Positions 24,561 to 34,217 of a stretch of DNA of 64,000 nucleotides are shown in pieces. The notes below the pieces were generated by a model that was given only the letters and a program-made list of their open reading frames with translations, was not told the DNA's origin and made no database searches. Position numbers and translations under genes: made by a program. The first letter of the stretch is position 1. The number at the start of each line of letters is the position of its first letter. The stretch comes from Actinomycetota bacterium (GTDB lineage: Bacteria > Actinomycetota > Acidimicrobiia > Acidimicrobiales > MedAcidi-G1): positions 1 through 64,000 of the forward strand of contig JABHCN010000048.1 in NCBI GenBank assembly GCA_018673475.1, written 5' to 3'.

Positions 24561-26110
24561 TGGGACGCAAGATTCTGTTCGTAACCACTGACCAGCAGCG
24601 CTACGACGCCCTCGGATGCAACGGTGGCGTGGTGGCGCGGACCCCGGTAGTCGACGCACTGGCGGCCAATGGAATCCGCTACGAGAGGGCCCATCCGCAA
24701 AACGTGGTCTGTATGCCCTCCAGGGCCACGATGCTGACCGGCCAGCACATCCGGAACCACGGGGTCTGGATGAACGGCGTTCCACTTCCCGCCGAGGCAC
24801 CCACGGTCGCAGGACTTCTGCACGATTCCGGGTACCGCACCGGCCTCTTCGGAAAGGCCCACTTCGAGCCATTTCTTGATCCCTTCCTGCGTTTTCCAGA
24901 GAACCGAATGGGCGTGTCCGGAGCCACCCACGACGAGGCTGGGCCACATCGTGGATTTGAGCGCATGGAGTTCGCCGGCCACGGGGCGGCCGGCCTCGTG
25001 CACTACGGCAGTTGGCTGAGAGACAACCACCCGGAGCACATGGCCGGGTACTTTCCGGTTCTTGACATGACCCTCGAGGTGAACCACGAAGGCGGGGGAG
25101 ACACAGGCGCTCCACAGGTCAAGCACAATACGGTTCCACGGGGCATCTATCACACGGACTGGGTGGCCGATCGGGCCATCTCATGGCTCGACGGGCTCGA
25201 CAGCGCCGAGGACTGGTTCTGCTGGCTCAGCTTTCCAGACCCGCACCATCCGTGGAATCCACCGCAGTCAGAACTGCACCGGGTCCCATGGCGCGATCTC
25301 GACCTGCCGGAGGGGTATCCGGAGGACGCATCTGAGAGGGAGCGCCTGCTTGACTCGAAGCCGGCCCACTGGCGCCGCTGGTACGACGGAGACCTCGTCT
25401 CCAACTATGAGGCACCCGCCAGATGGGTGCCTGCCACCCTCACCGCGGATCAGGTTCGCGAAGTCAACGCCATGGTGCACATCCAAAATGAACTCGTCGA
25501 CGAGGCGCTCGGCAGGGTGCTGTCGGCGATCGATGCCAGAGGATGGGACGACGACCTCGACGTGATCTACACGACCGACCATGGCGAGTTCCAGGGCGAC
25601 TTTGGACTGTTGTTCAAGGGCCCCTACCACGTGGACTCTCTGATGCGTCTGCCCCTTGTCTGGCGCCCGGCCCCATCCAGCACGGGTCAGCCGGCAGTTG
25701 TGAGTGAGCCCGTGGGCCTGATGGACCTGGCGCCCACCTTCTGCAGCATCGCCGGCCTCGATGTGCCCTCATGGATGGATGGCGTTCCACTACCACTCTC
25801 AGGTGCCGATGCCGCCAACAGCGGACGGTCAGGTGTGATTACCGAATGGGACAGCCTCCATCCCAACGGAACCGAGGTTCATCTGCAGAGCATCGTCGCC
25901 GACCAGATGCTCTGCACGCGCTACGAGGCCGGCACATGTCATGAAGGCACCGAGGGAGAGCTGTACGACCTCACCGAGGATCCACTCCAGAGGGTGAACC
26001 TGTGGGATGACCCGGCTATGGGGGCCACTCGACATGACCTCGTCGGGGCACTCGACGAGACCCTTCCAGAACGACCCGCCATCCTGCTACCGGCCGAAGC
26101 GGCGGTGTAG
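24560..26110 (+). CDS. Type I sulfatase
   Basis: A 516-residue alkaline-phosphatase-fold sulfatase. The active-site motif CMPSR (Cys51) fits the C-x-P/A-S/T-R rule for conversion to formylglycine, followed by ATMLTGQ. Metal ligands include the N-terminal TTDQQRYDALG and TTDHGEF later in the chain. It should hydrolyse a sulfate (or phosphonate/phosphate) ester after activation by a formylglycine-generating enzyme, which is not in this window. No signal peptide is seen, so it appears cytoplasmic. It starts on a one-base overlap with the SRPBCC gene. Confidence 0.88.
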   Translation: MGRKILFVTTDQQRYDALGCNGGVVARTPVVDALAANGIRYERAHPQNVVCMPSRATMLTGQHIRNHGVWMNGVPLPAEAPTVAGLLHDSGYRTGLFGKAHFEPFLDPFLRFPENRMGVSGATHDEAGPHRGFERMEFAGHGAAGLVHYGSWLRDNHPEHMAGYFPVLDMTLEVNHEGGGDTGAPQVKHNTVPRGIYHTDWVADRAISWLDGLDSAEDWFCWLSFPDPHHPWNPPQSELHRVPWRDLDLPEGYPEDASERERLLDSKPAHWRRWYDGDLVSNYEAPARWVPATLTADQVREVNAMVHIQNELVDEALGRVLSAIDARGWDDDLDVIYTTDHGEFQGDFGLLFKGPYHVDSLMRLPLVWRPAPSSTGQPAVVSEPVGLMDLAPTFCSIAGLDVPSWMDGVPLPLSGADAANSGRSGVITEWDSLHPNGTEVHLQSIVADQMLCTRYEAGTCHEGTEGELYDLTEDPLQRVNLWDDPAMGATRHDLVGALDETLPERPAILLPAEAAV

Positions 26111-26117
26111 GTGGGCT

Positions 26118-28388
26118 ATGGGCGTCAAAGGAGAGGATGGCGACTTCAAAGGGGTGATAGGGCGAACTCACGCCGAATCCGAACCATGGTGGCCCGACCC
26201 GGCTACAGCACCCGAAGGCAGCCCCAACGTCGTGGTGATCCTGCTTGACGACACCGGCTTCGCCCACCTCGGCTGTTACGGGTCAAGCATCGACACACCC
26301 AACATCGACGGCCTCGCTGCAGGAGGCCTCAGGTACACGAACTTCCACACGACAGCGCTCTGTTCCCCGACCCGTGCCTGTCTGCTCACGGGAAGAAACC
26401 ACCATGCCGTCGGCATGCGGGCCGTGTCCAACTTCGACAGCGGATACCCGCACATGCGCGGCTACATAGCCGACCATGCAGCGACCATCGCCGAGGTGCT
26501 CCAGGACAACGGGTACGCGACCGCCTGCGTCGGCAAGTGGCACCTGGCCCCGATGGCGCAGGCGTCGGCAGCGGGACCATTCGACCACTGGCCACTGCAG
26601 CGGGGATTTGACCGCTTCTACGGCTTCCTGCAGGGCGAAACCGATCAGTTCCACCCCGAATTGACGGCTGACAACCACCACATCGATCCACCCTCTGGAC
26701 CGGAAGACGGATACCACGTCAGCGAGGATCTGGTCGACAGGGCCATCGGTTTCGTGAACGACACCACGTCGGTGAGACCGGATCGACCATTCTTCATGTA
26801 CCTGGCCTTCGGAGCGACGCACGCACCGCATCAGGCTCCGGATGCCTATCGCGAGAAGTACCGGGGGTGCTTTGACGCCGGCTGGGACGTCGTCCGCCAG
26901 GAGTGGTTCCAGAACCAGATAGACCTTGGTGTGGTGCCAGAGGACACGGTCCTCGCAGCCAGAAACCCCGGGGTTGAGCCCTGGGAGGATCTCAGCCTCA
27001 ACCAGCAGAACTTCGCCTGCCGCCTACAGGAGGCCTTTGCGGCGATGCTCGATCACACCGATGCCCAGATCGGTCGCCTGGTCGAGCACCTTGAGGGCCT
27101 CGGCCTTCTCGATGACACCGTGATCATGCTCCTGTCCGACAACGGTGCCAGCCAGGAAGGTGGTCCCACCGGGGTGACCGACGAGATGAAGTACTTCAAC
27201 GTGGTCCCGGAGGACGTCGATGCCGCCGTTGAGCGGCTGGACGAGATCGGTGGGCCCCGTTCACACAGCAACTACCCGTGGGGATGGGCGCAGGCAGGCA
27301 ACACGCCGATGCGGTGGTACAAGCAGACGACACACGGTGGAGGGGTCCGAGATCCGCTGATCGTCCACTGGCCCGCTGGGATTGCCGAGACGGGGGAGCG
27401 GCGTAACCAGTTCCACCACATCACCGACCTGACACCGACCCTCCTCGACCTGATCGGCCTCGACATGCCCGCCGAGCGTCACGGCCGGGCACAGTCTCCG
27501 ATGACCGGAACCAGCCTCGCCTACACCTTCAACGCTCCGAATGAACCGACCCGAAAGGGTCCCCAGTACTTCGAGATGTTCGGCCACAGGGCGATCTGCA
27601 GCGATGGATGGAAGGCGGTTACACGCCACTCCCCGGGTTCCTCCTACGAAGAGGAGCGCTGGGAACTGTTCCACCTGGACAGCGATGTGTCTGAGACGAA
27701 CAACCTGGCCGAATCAGAACCCGAGCGGCTCAGGGCCATGATCGCTCTCTGGTGGAGCGAGGCCGAAGCCAACGGCGTCCTTCCCCTCGATGACCGCACT
27801 CTCGAACTGTTCCGGATCCCGATGCGTCCAGGTACACCCCATCAGGGCCGGAGCTACCGGTACATACCTCCCATCTCCCACATTCCGGCCGGTGCCGCAG
27901 CCATCCTGGGCAACCGCTCCTTTCTCGTAGAGGCCTCGATCATGCGGCCTCCCGGCGGCGAGGGCGTGCTGATGGCCGTCGGAACCGGAAACCTGGGTCT
28001 GTCACTGTTCATCAGGGACGACCGCCTGGTGTTTGACTACAACATCTTCACAGATCACCACGTTGTACGGACCCAACACCCTCTACCCGTAGGCGAGACC
28101 TCCGTGGGTGTCCACTTCCACCGCGACGGTGATGCTGGTACTGCCACCTTGTTCGTGGACGGCGAGGCTTCTGTGTCGATGTCAGTTCCGTTCGTTGTCA
28201 GGGTGCTGGGCTCTACGGGCCTCGATGTCGGCCGTGACGCCCTGTCGACCATCTCCGAGGAGTATCAGGGGCCCTTCCCGTTCACCGGAACCCTCCACGA
28301 GTTGACAATCCACCTTCCAGAACGCGGTGCCGACGAGCTGACCGAGGACGCAGTTCTGGCAATGCGGACAGAGCTGGCACGGGAATAG
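26118..28388 (+). CDS. Arylsulfatase-type sulfatase with C-terminal beta domain
   Basis: A long, 756-residue sulfatase. VVVILLDDTGFAHLGCYG supplies the first metal ligands, CSPTRACLLTGR holds Cys82, the predicted formylglycine residue, and GKWHLAP and LLSDNGASQEGG are further sulfatase landmarks. This is the large arylsulfatase (AtsA-like) subgroup. The final ~180 residues after the catalytic domain are beta-rich and resemble a lectin or LamG-like sandwich, by eye only. No signal peptide is evident. It lies seven bases after the first sulfatase and is likely co-transcribed. Confidence 0.9.
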   Translation: MGVKGEDGDFKGVIGRTHAESEPWWPDPATAPEGSPNVVVILLDDTGFAHLGCYGSSIDTPNIDGLAAGGLRYTNFHTTALCSPTRACLLTGRNHHAVGMRAVSNFDSGYPHMRGYIADHAATIAEVLQDNGYATACVGKWHLAPMAQASAAGPFDHWPLQRGFDRFYGFLQGETDQFHPELTADNHHIDPPSGPEDGYHVSEDLVDRAIGFVNDTTSVRPDRPFFMYLAFGATHAPHQAPDAYREKYRGCFDAGWDVVRQEWFQNQIDLGVVPEDTVLAARNPGVEPWEDLSLNQQNFACRLQEAFAAMLDHTDAQIGRLVEHLEGLGLLDDTVIMLLSDNGASQEGGPTGVTDEMKYFNVVPEDVDAAVERLDEIGGPRSHSNYPWGWAQAGNTPMRWYKQTTHGGGVRDPLIVHWPAGIAETGERRNQFHHITDLTPTLLDLIGLDMPAERHGRAQSPMTGTSLAYTFNAPNEPTRKGPQYFEMFGHRAICSDGWKAVTRHSPGSSYEEERWELFHLDSDVSETNNLAESEPERLRAMIALWWSEAEANGVLPLDDRTLELFRIPMRPGTPHQGRSYRYIPPISHIPAGAAAILGNRSFLVEASIMRPPGGEGVLMAVGTGNLGLSLFIRDDRLVFDYNIFTDHHVVRTQHPLPVGETSVGVHFHRDGDAGTATLFVDGEASVSMSVPFVVRVLGSTGLDVGRDALSTISEEYQGPFPFTGTLHELTIHLPERGADELTEDAVLAMRTELARE

Positions 28389-28442
28389 ACGCCAGGATCC
28401 AGATGGGTCGGCCCGCTGTCCGAGCCTGACCCTGTATGAGGA

Positions 28443-29663
28443 GTGATCCGGGCGCGCAGTACCCTGCAGCCAGACCCAACAGCCCAACCACCCCGACCAA
28501 TGCCAACTGCCCGAACACACCGGATTCGTATCCTGACAGCCCTGCTTGTGGCTCTCGGCGTTCTGATGCCGACCGGAGCAGCTGGCGACACCGAGTCGAT
28601 TCGCGATGCCAGAGACCGCAGGGAGGCTGCCAAGGACCTCGCTGCCGATGCCGCAGAGGCACTCGAACTCATCGAGGCCGAGGATGCCGAGGTCTCCGGG
28701 GCGCTAGGGGCCCTCGACGATGCCGTTGCCCTACAACAGGCGAAGATCGCAGCATCACGTCAGGCAATCGAGGCCGCCGAAGCCGAGGCGACCCTTCGGT
28801 GGGTCGAGGTGGAGCAGGTTGGCGTGGAGATCCGCGAGGCCCGTGCCCGTGTCGAGGAGTTGGCGGTAGATGTCTACATCTCGGGTCTACGACCCGGGAT
28901 CCTGCTTGAATCCGAGGACCTCTCAGCAGGCATACGGAAGTCGGCAATCCTGGATGTCGTAACAGGAAACCGTTCCGACATCCTGGACAGGCTGCGGTCC
29001 CTTGAATCCGAGATGGAGAACATCGCCAGGGCGGCTGATGCCGCCATCCTCGACGCCGACCTGCAACAGAGGGAGCTGGAGTCCTCGATGCTCGTACTGG
29101 ACCGGCGCATCAGCTCCCAGGTGGAGGTGAAGGAGGAACTCGAAGATCGGATCGGGGAACACGAGGCAGCCGTCAAGCAGTACGAGCGCGAGCAGTACCA
29201 GATGGCCGTTCTCATAGACAACCTGATTGCAGAGGAACTACGACAGTCAGCCCCCGACCTGACCAAGGAATCCGGCGCAGGCTTCATCATGCCGATCCAG
29301 GGCAAGATCGGCTCAGGATTCGGCCTTCGGGTCCACCCCATCTTCGGCACAAGCCGCCAGCACAACGGCGTCGACATCAGCTGTGTCAGAAACCAACCCG
29401 TCTGGACGGCCAAGGCCGGCGAGGTGATATTCGCAGGCTGGAAGAACGGTTACGGAAACGTCGTTCTCATCGAGCACGAAGGTCCGGTAATCACCGTCTA
29501 TGCACACCAGGAGGAACTTCTGGTCTCAAAGGGCCACACGCTCAAGACCGGTGACGTCATCGGCCGTTGCGGCTCCACCGGCTGGTCGACCGGCCCACAC
29601 CTGCACTTCGAGGTAAGAACCGGTGGAGAGCCGAAAGATCCCATGATCGTCCTTCCGGGCTGA
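28443..29663 (+). CDS. M23 family murein peptidase with coiled coil (EnvC/NlpD-like)
   Basis: The protein has a signal-like hydrophobic segment (ILTALLVALGVLMPTGAAG), a long Ala/Glu-rich coiled coil covering roughly residues 50-260, and a C-terminal LytM/M23 domain. Zn ligands are seen in QHNGVDISC (His, Asp) and HLHFEV. Such proteins cleave peptide crosslinks in peptidoglycan or activate amidases during cell division. The start is uncertain: GTG 28443 has no well-spaced ribosome-binding site, while ATG 28500 gives the more usual signal peptide length. It stands 54 bases after the sulfatase gene. Confidence 0.88.
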   Translation: MIRARSTLQPDPTAQPPRPMPTARTHRIRILTALLVALGVLMPTGAAGDTESIRDARDRREAAKDLAADAAEALELIEAEDAEVSGALGALDDAVALQQAKIAASRQAIEAAEAEATLRWVEVEQVGVEIREARARVEELAVDVYISGLRPGILLESEDLSAGIRKSAILDVVTGNRSDILDRLRSLESEMENIARAADAAILDADLQQRELESSMLVLDRRISSQVEVKEELEDRIGEHEAAVKQYEREQYQMAVLIDNLIAEELRQSAPDLTKESGAGFIMPIQGKIGSGFGLRVHPIFGTSRQHNGVDISCVRNQPVWTAKAGEVIFAGWKNGYGNVVLIEHEGPVITVYAHQEELLVSKGHTLKTGDVIGRCGSTGWSTGPHLHFEVRTGGEPKDPMIVLPG

Positions 29664-29697
29664 TCGTGGTTCAGTTGATCCAGGCCAGGAGGAGCGC

Positions 29698-30477
29698 ATG
29701 AGCAGGCTTGCCGGGAAGATTGCACTGGTCACAGGAGCGGCGTCGGGGATCGGGCGCGAATCTGCACTCCTGTTTGCTGCCAACGGTGCCAGGGTCGTCT
29801 GCGTGGACCTCTCAGGCGACGACAACGCTGCTACCGCTGCCGACATCAAGAGGACCGGCGGTAGTGCCATCGCACTCACAGCCGACGTCTCGCTTGCGTC
29901 CGACATGGAGGGCGTGGTAGCAGCGACGGTTGAGGAGTTCGGTGCTCTTCACGTCGCCTTCAACAACGCAGGCATCATGCACTCAGAGGACAGTGATGCC
30001 ATCGAGACCCAGGAGGGCATCTGGGACCTGACCATGGGGGTCAATGCAAAGGGCGTATTCCTTGGCTGCAAGTACGAGATACCGGCAATGCTCGAATCTG
30101 GTGGAGGGTCGATCATCAACACGGCCTCCTTCGTGGCCGTGATGGGTGCGGCCACACCGCAGATCGCATATACGGCATCCAAGGGCGCAGTCCTCGCACT
30201 GACCCGTGAGTTGGCCGTCGTCCACGCCCGCCAGAACATCCGGATCAACTCCCTGTGCCCTGGGCCCCTCCGCACCGAACTTCTCATGAACTTCCTCGAC
30301 ACCGACGAGAAGAAGAAACGACGCCTCGTGCACGTGCCGATGGGACGCTTCGGTGAGGCCGCCGAGATGGCTCAGGCAGCGCTCTGGCTGGCGTCAGACG
30401 AGGCCTCCTACGTGACCGGAACTGATCTGATGGTCGACGGAGGCCTGAGCGCCGCCTACGTGACACCCGAGGGCTGA
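29698..30477 (+). CDS. Short-chain dehydrogenase/reductase (SDR)
   Basis: A classical SDR of 259 residues. The cofactor motif is ALVTGAASGIGRE, NNAG lies at about residue 90, the catalytic YTASK near residue 160, and the C-terminus has the usual GTDLMVDGG. It oxidises or reduces a hydroxyl or carbonyl group with NAD(P)(H). A strong GGAGG precedes the ATG. The gene ends two bases from the convergent phnX. The substrate is not predictable from the sequence. Confidence 0.92.
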   Translation: MSRLAGKIALVTGAASGIGRESALLFAANGARVVCVDLSGDDNAATAADIKRTGGSAIALTADVSLASDMEGVVAATVEEFGALHVAFNNAGIMHSEDSDAIETQEGIWDLTMGVNAKGVFLGCKYEIPAMLESGGGSIINTASFVAVMGAATPQIAYTASKGAVLALTRELAVVHARQNIRINSLCPGPLRTELLMNFLDTDEKKKRRLVHVPMGRFGEAAEMAQAALWLASDEASYVTGTDLMVDGGLSAAYVTPEG

Positions 30478-30479
30478 CT

Positions 30480-31319
30480 TCAGGGAGTGTCGCCGACAGC
30501 CAACCGCGTGTTGATCTCCTCTATGACCGCCGGTAGTTCCATCGGCTCGTCGATCACGTAGTGGGCACCGGCCTCCCACAGCTGCTCGCGTGTGAACGCA
30601 AGCCTCTCTGCAAACTCAGCGGCAGACATCTCAGCGGCCTCCTGCAGTGAGTTGATATTGAGGTAATTGCTGTAGCGGGCGATCCCGACGGACCAGCAGC
30701 CCGCCTCGACACCCTCACCAACACCTGACCCGGTGTCATCGACCTTCACCACCGCCTGGACTGGATGCACGTCCAGCAGGTCCATGTTCCTGAAGACCAT
30801 GAACGGTCTGGGTCGCGCACCATGTTCGACGTCGTCGCCGGCGACGGCGCAGTCAGGCCGGAAACCCTGTTCTGATGCATGCTCGAGAAGGACGTCGACC
30901 ATCGGTCGCGTAAACCCGGTCGATACGCCGATACGTATGTCGTGGTCGCTTCGGAGGCGCTCTGCCATCTCGACCACACCTGGCAACAACTCCGCGTACC
31001 GTGGAAGACACTCAACCTGTCGCGGCACGAAGTCCTCGAACATGGCAGCGACGTCAGCCTGGTCGGGATGGCGGCCATGGACGGTGAACCACCGTTCCCG
31101 AATGGCCGGCAACTCGGTGAGGGCCGCTATGTGGAGGTCCTTGCGCAGCCCCATGGGGCCACGAGCCTCCTTCATCGAGATCTCAACACCCTGGTTGTGG
31201 AACACCTCGACGAACACAATCGCCGGTGCAATCACATATGCGTCGACGGTCGTTCCGCTCCAGTCCAGTACAACGCCCCTGACCGATCCCCGGTAGCTGC
31301 GCGCAGCTGGGCGTTCCAC
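30480..31319 (-). CDS. phnX: Phosphonoacetaldehyde hydrolase
   Basis: A 279-residue HAD-superfamily enzyme that splits phosphonoacetaldehyde into acetaldehyde and phosphate. The nucleophile Asp19 lies in VVLDWSGTTVD and the Schiff-base Lys60 in GPMGLRKDLHI, both specific to PhnX. Later landmarks are GVSTGFTRPMV and VVKVDDTGSGVGEG. The gene usually acts after 2-aminoethylphosphonate transaminase (PhnW), which is not in the window. It begins ten bases after the stop of hppA on the same strand and may be co-transcribed with it. The identification is firm from the Lys and Asp motifs. Confidence 0.92.
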   Translation of the reverse strand: MERPAARSYRGSVRGVVLDWSGTTVDAYVIAPAIVFVEVFHNQGVEISMKEARGPMGLRKDLHIAALTELPAIRERWFTVHGRHPDQADVAAMFEDFVPRQVECLPRYAELLPGVVEMAERLRSDHDIRIGVSTGFTRPMVDVLLEHASEQGFRPDCAVAGDDVEHGARPRPFMVFRNMDLLDVHPVQAVVKVDDTGSGVGEGVEAGCWSVGIARYSNYLNINSLQEAAEMSAAEFAERLAFTREQLWEAGAHYVIDEPMELPAVIEEINTRLAVGDTP

Positions 31320-31329
31320 GGGTCTGGCC

Positions 31330-33426
31330 CTAACCCACGAAGGCCGAGGCGAATACCAGTGACACGATCGTCATGACCTTGATGAGGATGTTCATCGCCG
31401 GCCCGGAGGTGTCCTTGAAGGGGTCGCCGACGGTGTCACCGACGACTGCCGCCTTGTGGTTGTCGGATCCCTTGCCTCCGAGTGCGCCGGCCTCGATGTA
31501 CTTTTTGGCGTTGTCCCATGCGCCACCGGCGTTGGCCATGAAGATCGCAAGGCAGAAGCCCGAAACCAGCGCTCCGGCGAGGAAACCTCCAAGGGCGTTG
31601 ATGTTCACGAACCCGATTACCAGGGGAACCACCACGGCGAGTGCGCCGGGGATGAGCATCTCCTTCAGGGATGCCTCGGTGGAGATCTCGACACAGCGGG
31701 CCGAGTCGGGGTTGACGCCCGGTTCGCCCTCGCGAAGGCCGGGAATCTCCCTGAACTGGCGTCGAACCTCCTCGATCATCTCCTGAGCAGCACGTCCCAC
31801 AGCATCGATCGTGAGGGCTGCGAACAGGAACGGGAGCATCGCCCCAAGGAAGAGCCCGACAAAGACATCAACCTCACCAATGTTCAACGAGAGCGTTCCA
31901 CCTGCCTGCACCACCGCGAACTCGAAGCTCTTGAACAGGGCGAGGGCCGTGAGGGCGGCAGATCCGACAGCAAATCCCTTTGCGACCGCGGCCGTGGTGT
32001 TGCCCAGGGAATCCAGTGCATCGGTCACCTCGCGGACGCTCGGGTCCAGCTCGGCCATCTCGGCGATCCCGCCGGCGTTGTCGGCGATCGGGCCGTAGGC
32101 GTCGACAGAGACGACCACTCCGAGTGTCGCCAACATTCCAATGGCAGCCACTGCGATGCCGTAGATGCCGCCATCCAGATTCCCGATCGAGTCAAAGGCC
32201 ATCTCTCCACCCCAGTAGGCAAGTGCCACGCCAACTGCCAGGAGAACCACCGAGGCGGCGACCGAGATCATGCCCGCCGAGATGCCACCGAGAATGGTGG
32301 TTGCGGGACCTGTCTCTGTCTGACCTGCGATCTTCTTCACGGGACCGAAGTGGTCAGAGGTGTAGTACTCAGCGGTCTTTCCGAGAGCCCAACCGACTAC
32401 AAGGCCACCAACGACTGCGATGGCGAGTCCAAGGGGGTTGTCGAACGCCGAGTCGGAGCCGAACAGCCAGTATGCGATCCCAACGGTTGCCACAGCGGTG
32501 ATGGCCATGGCCGAGTTGGTCCCCATGTGGAGGGCCCTGCTGAGCGCCTTGGTGTCGGTCGAGTCGCCACCCTTCACGAGGAACGACCCGAGAATCGAGG
32601 CAAGCATGCCGACGAAGGCGATAGCAATGGGAAACGACAGCAGCGAGATATTTGTTGCGACAGATGCATCCTCAGCGCCGAGTCCGAGGGCAAAGGCCAC
32701 AAGCGAGATCGGCGCAATGATCGAGCCGGCGTAGCTCTCAAAGAGGTCGGCGCCCATGCCGGCAACGTCGCCGACGTTGTCGCCCACGTTGTCAGCGATG
32801 GTGGCCGGGTTTCGTGGGTCGTCCTCGGGGATGCCAGCCTCGACCTTTCCGACCAGGTCGGCACCGACGTCGGCGGCTTTTGTGTAGATGCCCCCGCCCA
32901 CACGGGAGAACAGGGCAATGGATGAGGCACCCAGGCCGTAGGCGGTAACCACCTCGAATGCATCTTCCACGCCGAGAACCAGCACGAAGAGGATGTAGAC
33001 CAGCATGAGCCCGCCGAGGGCAAGGCCCGCCACCGAGAATCCCATCACGGCGCCACCACGGAAGGCGATTGGGAGGGCCTTGCCGGGTCCCTCCTTGGCG
33101 GCCTGGGTGGTTCTGGCGTTCGCCATTGTGGCAACGGTCATTCCGACGTATCCGGCAGTTGCCGACAGGACGGCTCCGAGGACGTAGGTAAGGGCCGCTG
33201 TAGGGGCGATCAGGAGGGCAATCAGGACCGCCATGGCTGCGACGAAGCCGGAAACCCACGTGTATTCCTTCTTCAGGAAGGCACGGGCCCCCTTTTGGAT
33301 CTCGGTCATGAGGAAGACCATCCGCTCGTCTCCGGGATCGGCAGCCCGCACCGAGCTGTAGAAGTAGGCGGCCAGCATGAGGCCCATTACGGACGAGGCT
33401 GCTGCCAGGTAGGGGATTGCTTCCAA
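31330..33426 (-). CDS. hppA: Membrane-bound ion-pumping pyrophosphatase, K+-dependent type
   Basis: A 698-residue integral membrane protein with about sixteen helices that hydrolyses pyrophosphate and pumps H+ or Na+. KAADVGADLVGKVEAG and DNVGDNVGDVAGMGADLFES are the substrate and Mg-binding motifs. The segment GNTTAAVAKG (residues 475-484) has Ala where K+-independent enzymes have Lys, and Ala instead of Thr three residues later, so this is the K+-dependent type. The TTG at 33426 follows AGGAG at good distance, and the longer upstream frame is rejected. Whether Na+ or H+ is moved cannot be decided by eye. Confidence 0.94.
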   Translation of the reverse strand: MEAIPYLAAASSVMGLMLAAYFYSSVRAADPGDERMVFLMTEIQKGARAFLKKEYTWVSGFVAAMAVLIALLIAPTAALTYVLGAVLSATAGYVGMTVATMANARTTQAAKEGPGKALPIAFRGGAVMGFSVAGLALGGLMLVYILFVLVLGVEDAFEVVTAYGLGASSIALFSRVGGGIYTKAADVGADLVGKVEAGIPEDDPRNPATIADNVGDNVGDVAGMGADLFESYAGSIIAPISLVAFALGLGAEDASVATNISLLSFPIAIAFVGMLASILGSFLVKGGDSTDTKALSRALHMGTNSAMAITAVATVGIAYWLFGSDSAFDNPLGLAIAVVGGLVVGWALGKTAEYYTSDHFGPVKKIAGQTETGPATTILGGISAGMISVAASVVLLAVGVALAYWGGEMAFDSIGNLDGGIYGIAVAAIGMLATLGVVVSVDAYGPIADNAGGIAEMAELDPSVREVTDALDSLGNTTAAVAKGFAVGSAALTALALFKSFEFAVVQAGGTLSLNIGEVDVFVGLFLGAMLPFLFAALTIDAVGRAAQEMIEEVRRQFREIPGLREGEPGVNPDSARCVEISTEASLKEMLIPGALAVVVPLVIGFVNINALGGFLAGALVSGFCLAIFMANAGGAWDNAKKYIEAGALGGKGSDNHKAAVVGDTVGDPFKDTSGPAMNILIKVMTIVSLVFASAFVG

Positions 33427-33545
33427 GGGTCGATCTCCTGAGGTATCGGGATACGTCTGTCGTATGAATCCGGCAACGACGCCGGTCGACGGGTTCCTGG
33501 ACTCCGGTAGGCATTTGAATGGCCCCCGGAACAAGAACCGACGTG

Positions 33546-33574
33546 ACGCTAGTGACCGGACGGGGGCGCTTCAA
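33546..33574 (-). promoter_or_regulatory. Promoter of hppA
   Basis: TTGAAG (33569-33574) and TAGCGT (33546-33551) on the minus strand are 17 bases apart. Transcription would start near 33538, leaving a leader of about 110 bases. Confidence 0.5.
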
Positions 33575-33641
33575 ACACCAGTCCGGCGACATTTGTCACC
33601 CGGTACTGGAATCGGGACGTTCCCTGAGCGAACATCATTCC

Positions 33642-34214
33642 ATGAAGTCCGATCCCGTGCGGGACCAGATGATCAAACAGAGACGCTCTCTCGCAGATGA
33701 CGCTGTTCAACGGGCGAGCGCCAGAACAATGACTCGCGTCATGGAACTTGACGAGTTCCAGGCGGCAGGCAGACTCGCTGCGTACGTTGGAATGCGTGGT
33801 GAGATCGACCCCTGGCCATCCCTGCTTGCAGAGGATCTGTGCGTCGCACTTCCCGTTATCCAGCCGCGCGGAGACCTTGAGTTCGTGATACCCGAAGGAC
33901 CGCTGCAACCCGGACCGTTCGGTACCAGTCAACCCGCCAGCGGCGAACGGGTACGTCCTGAACGCCTCGATGTCGTCCTGGTTCCTCTGGTGGCGGCTGA
34001 CCGCAGGGGCAACCGCATTGGCCACGGAGCGGGCTACTACGACCGGACCTTCGCATTTCGACTCAGCCAGCCCACGCCGCCGACCCTGATCGGCATTGCG
34101 CACAGCTTCCAGGTTGTACCAGTGCTTGAACCCCGCTCCTGGGACGTGCCCCTCGACATCCTCGTGACAGACAAGGGCATCCTCCGTCCGAAGCCACCGA
34201 TCGGCGAGGATTAG
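33642..34214 (+). CDS. 5-formyltetrahydrofolate cyclo-ligase
   Basis: A 190-residue protein of the 5-FCL/YgfA family, which converts 5-formyl-THF to 5,10-methenyl-THF with ATP. The signature GNRIGHGAGYYDR near residue 128 corresponds to the family's GxRLGxGGGYYDR loop, and VVLVPLVAADRRG precedes it. The N-terminal basic segment DQMIKQRRSLADD is the usual start of the family. No good Shine-Dalgarno is seen before the ATG. It lies upstream of trkA with a three-base gap, so the folate enzyme and the potassium genes may share a transcript. Confidence 0.9.
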   Translation: MKSDPVRDQMIKQRRSLADDAVQRASARTMTRVMELDEFQAAGRLAAYVGMRGEIDPWPSLLAEDLCVALPVIQPRGDLEFVIPEGPLQPGPFGTSQPASGERVRPERLDVVLVPLVAADRRGNRIGHGAGYYDRTFAFRLSQPTPPTLIGIAHSFQVVPVLEPRSWDVPLDILVTDKGILRPKPPIGED

Positions 34215-34217
34215 CCG

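Noticed and set aside
31456-32925. A 489-codon open frame on the plus strand opposite hppA
   Set aside because: It is antisense to a firmly identified membrane pyrophosphatase. Its composition (Asp, His, Gly, Arg rich) is the mirror of the hydrophobic gene and no domain is recognisable.
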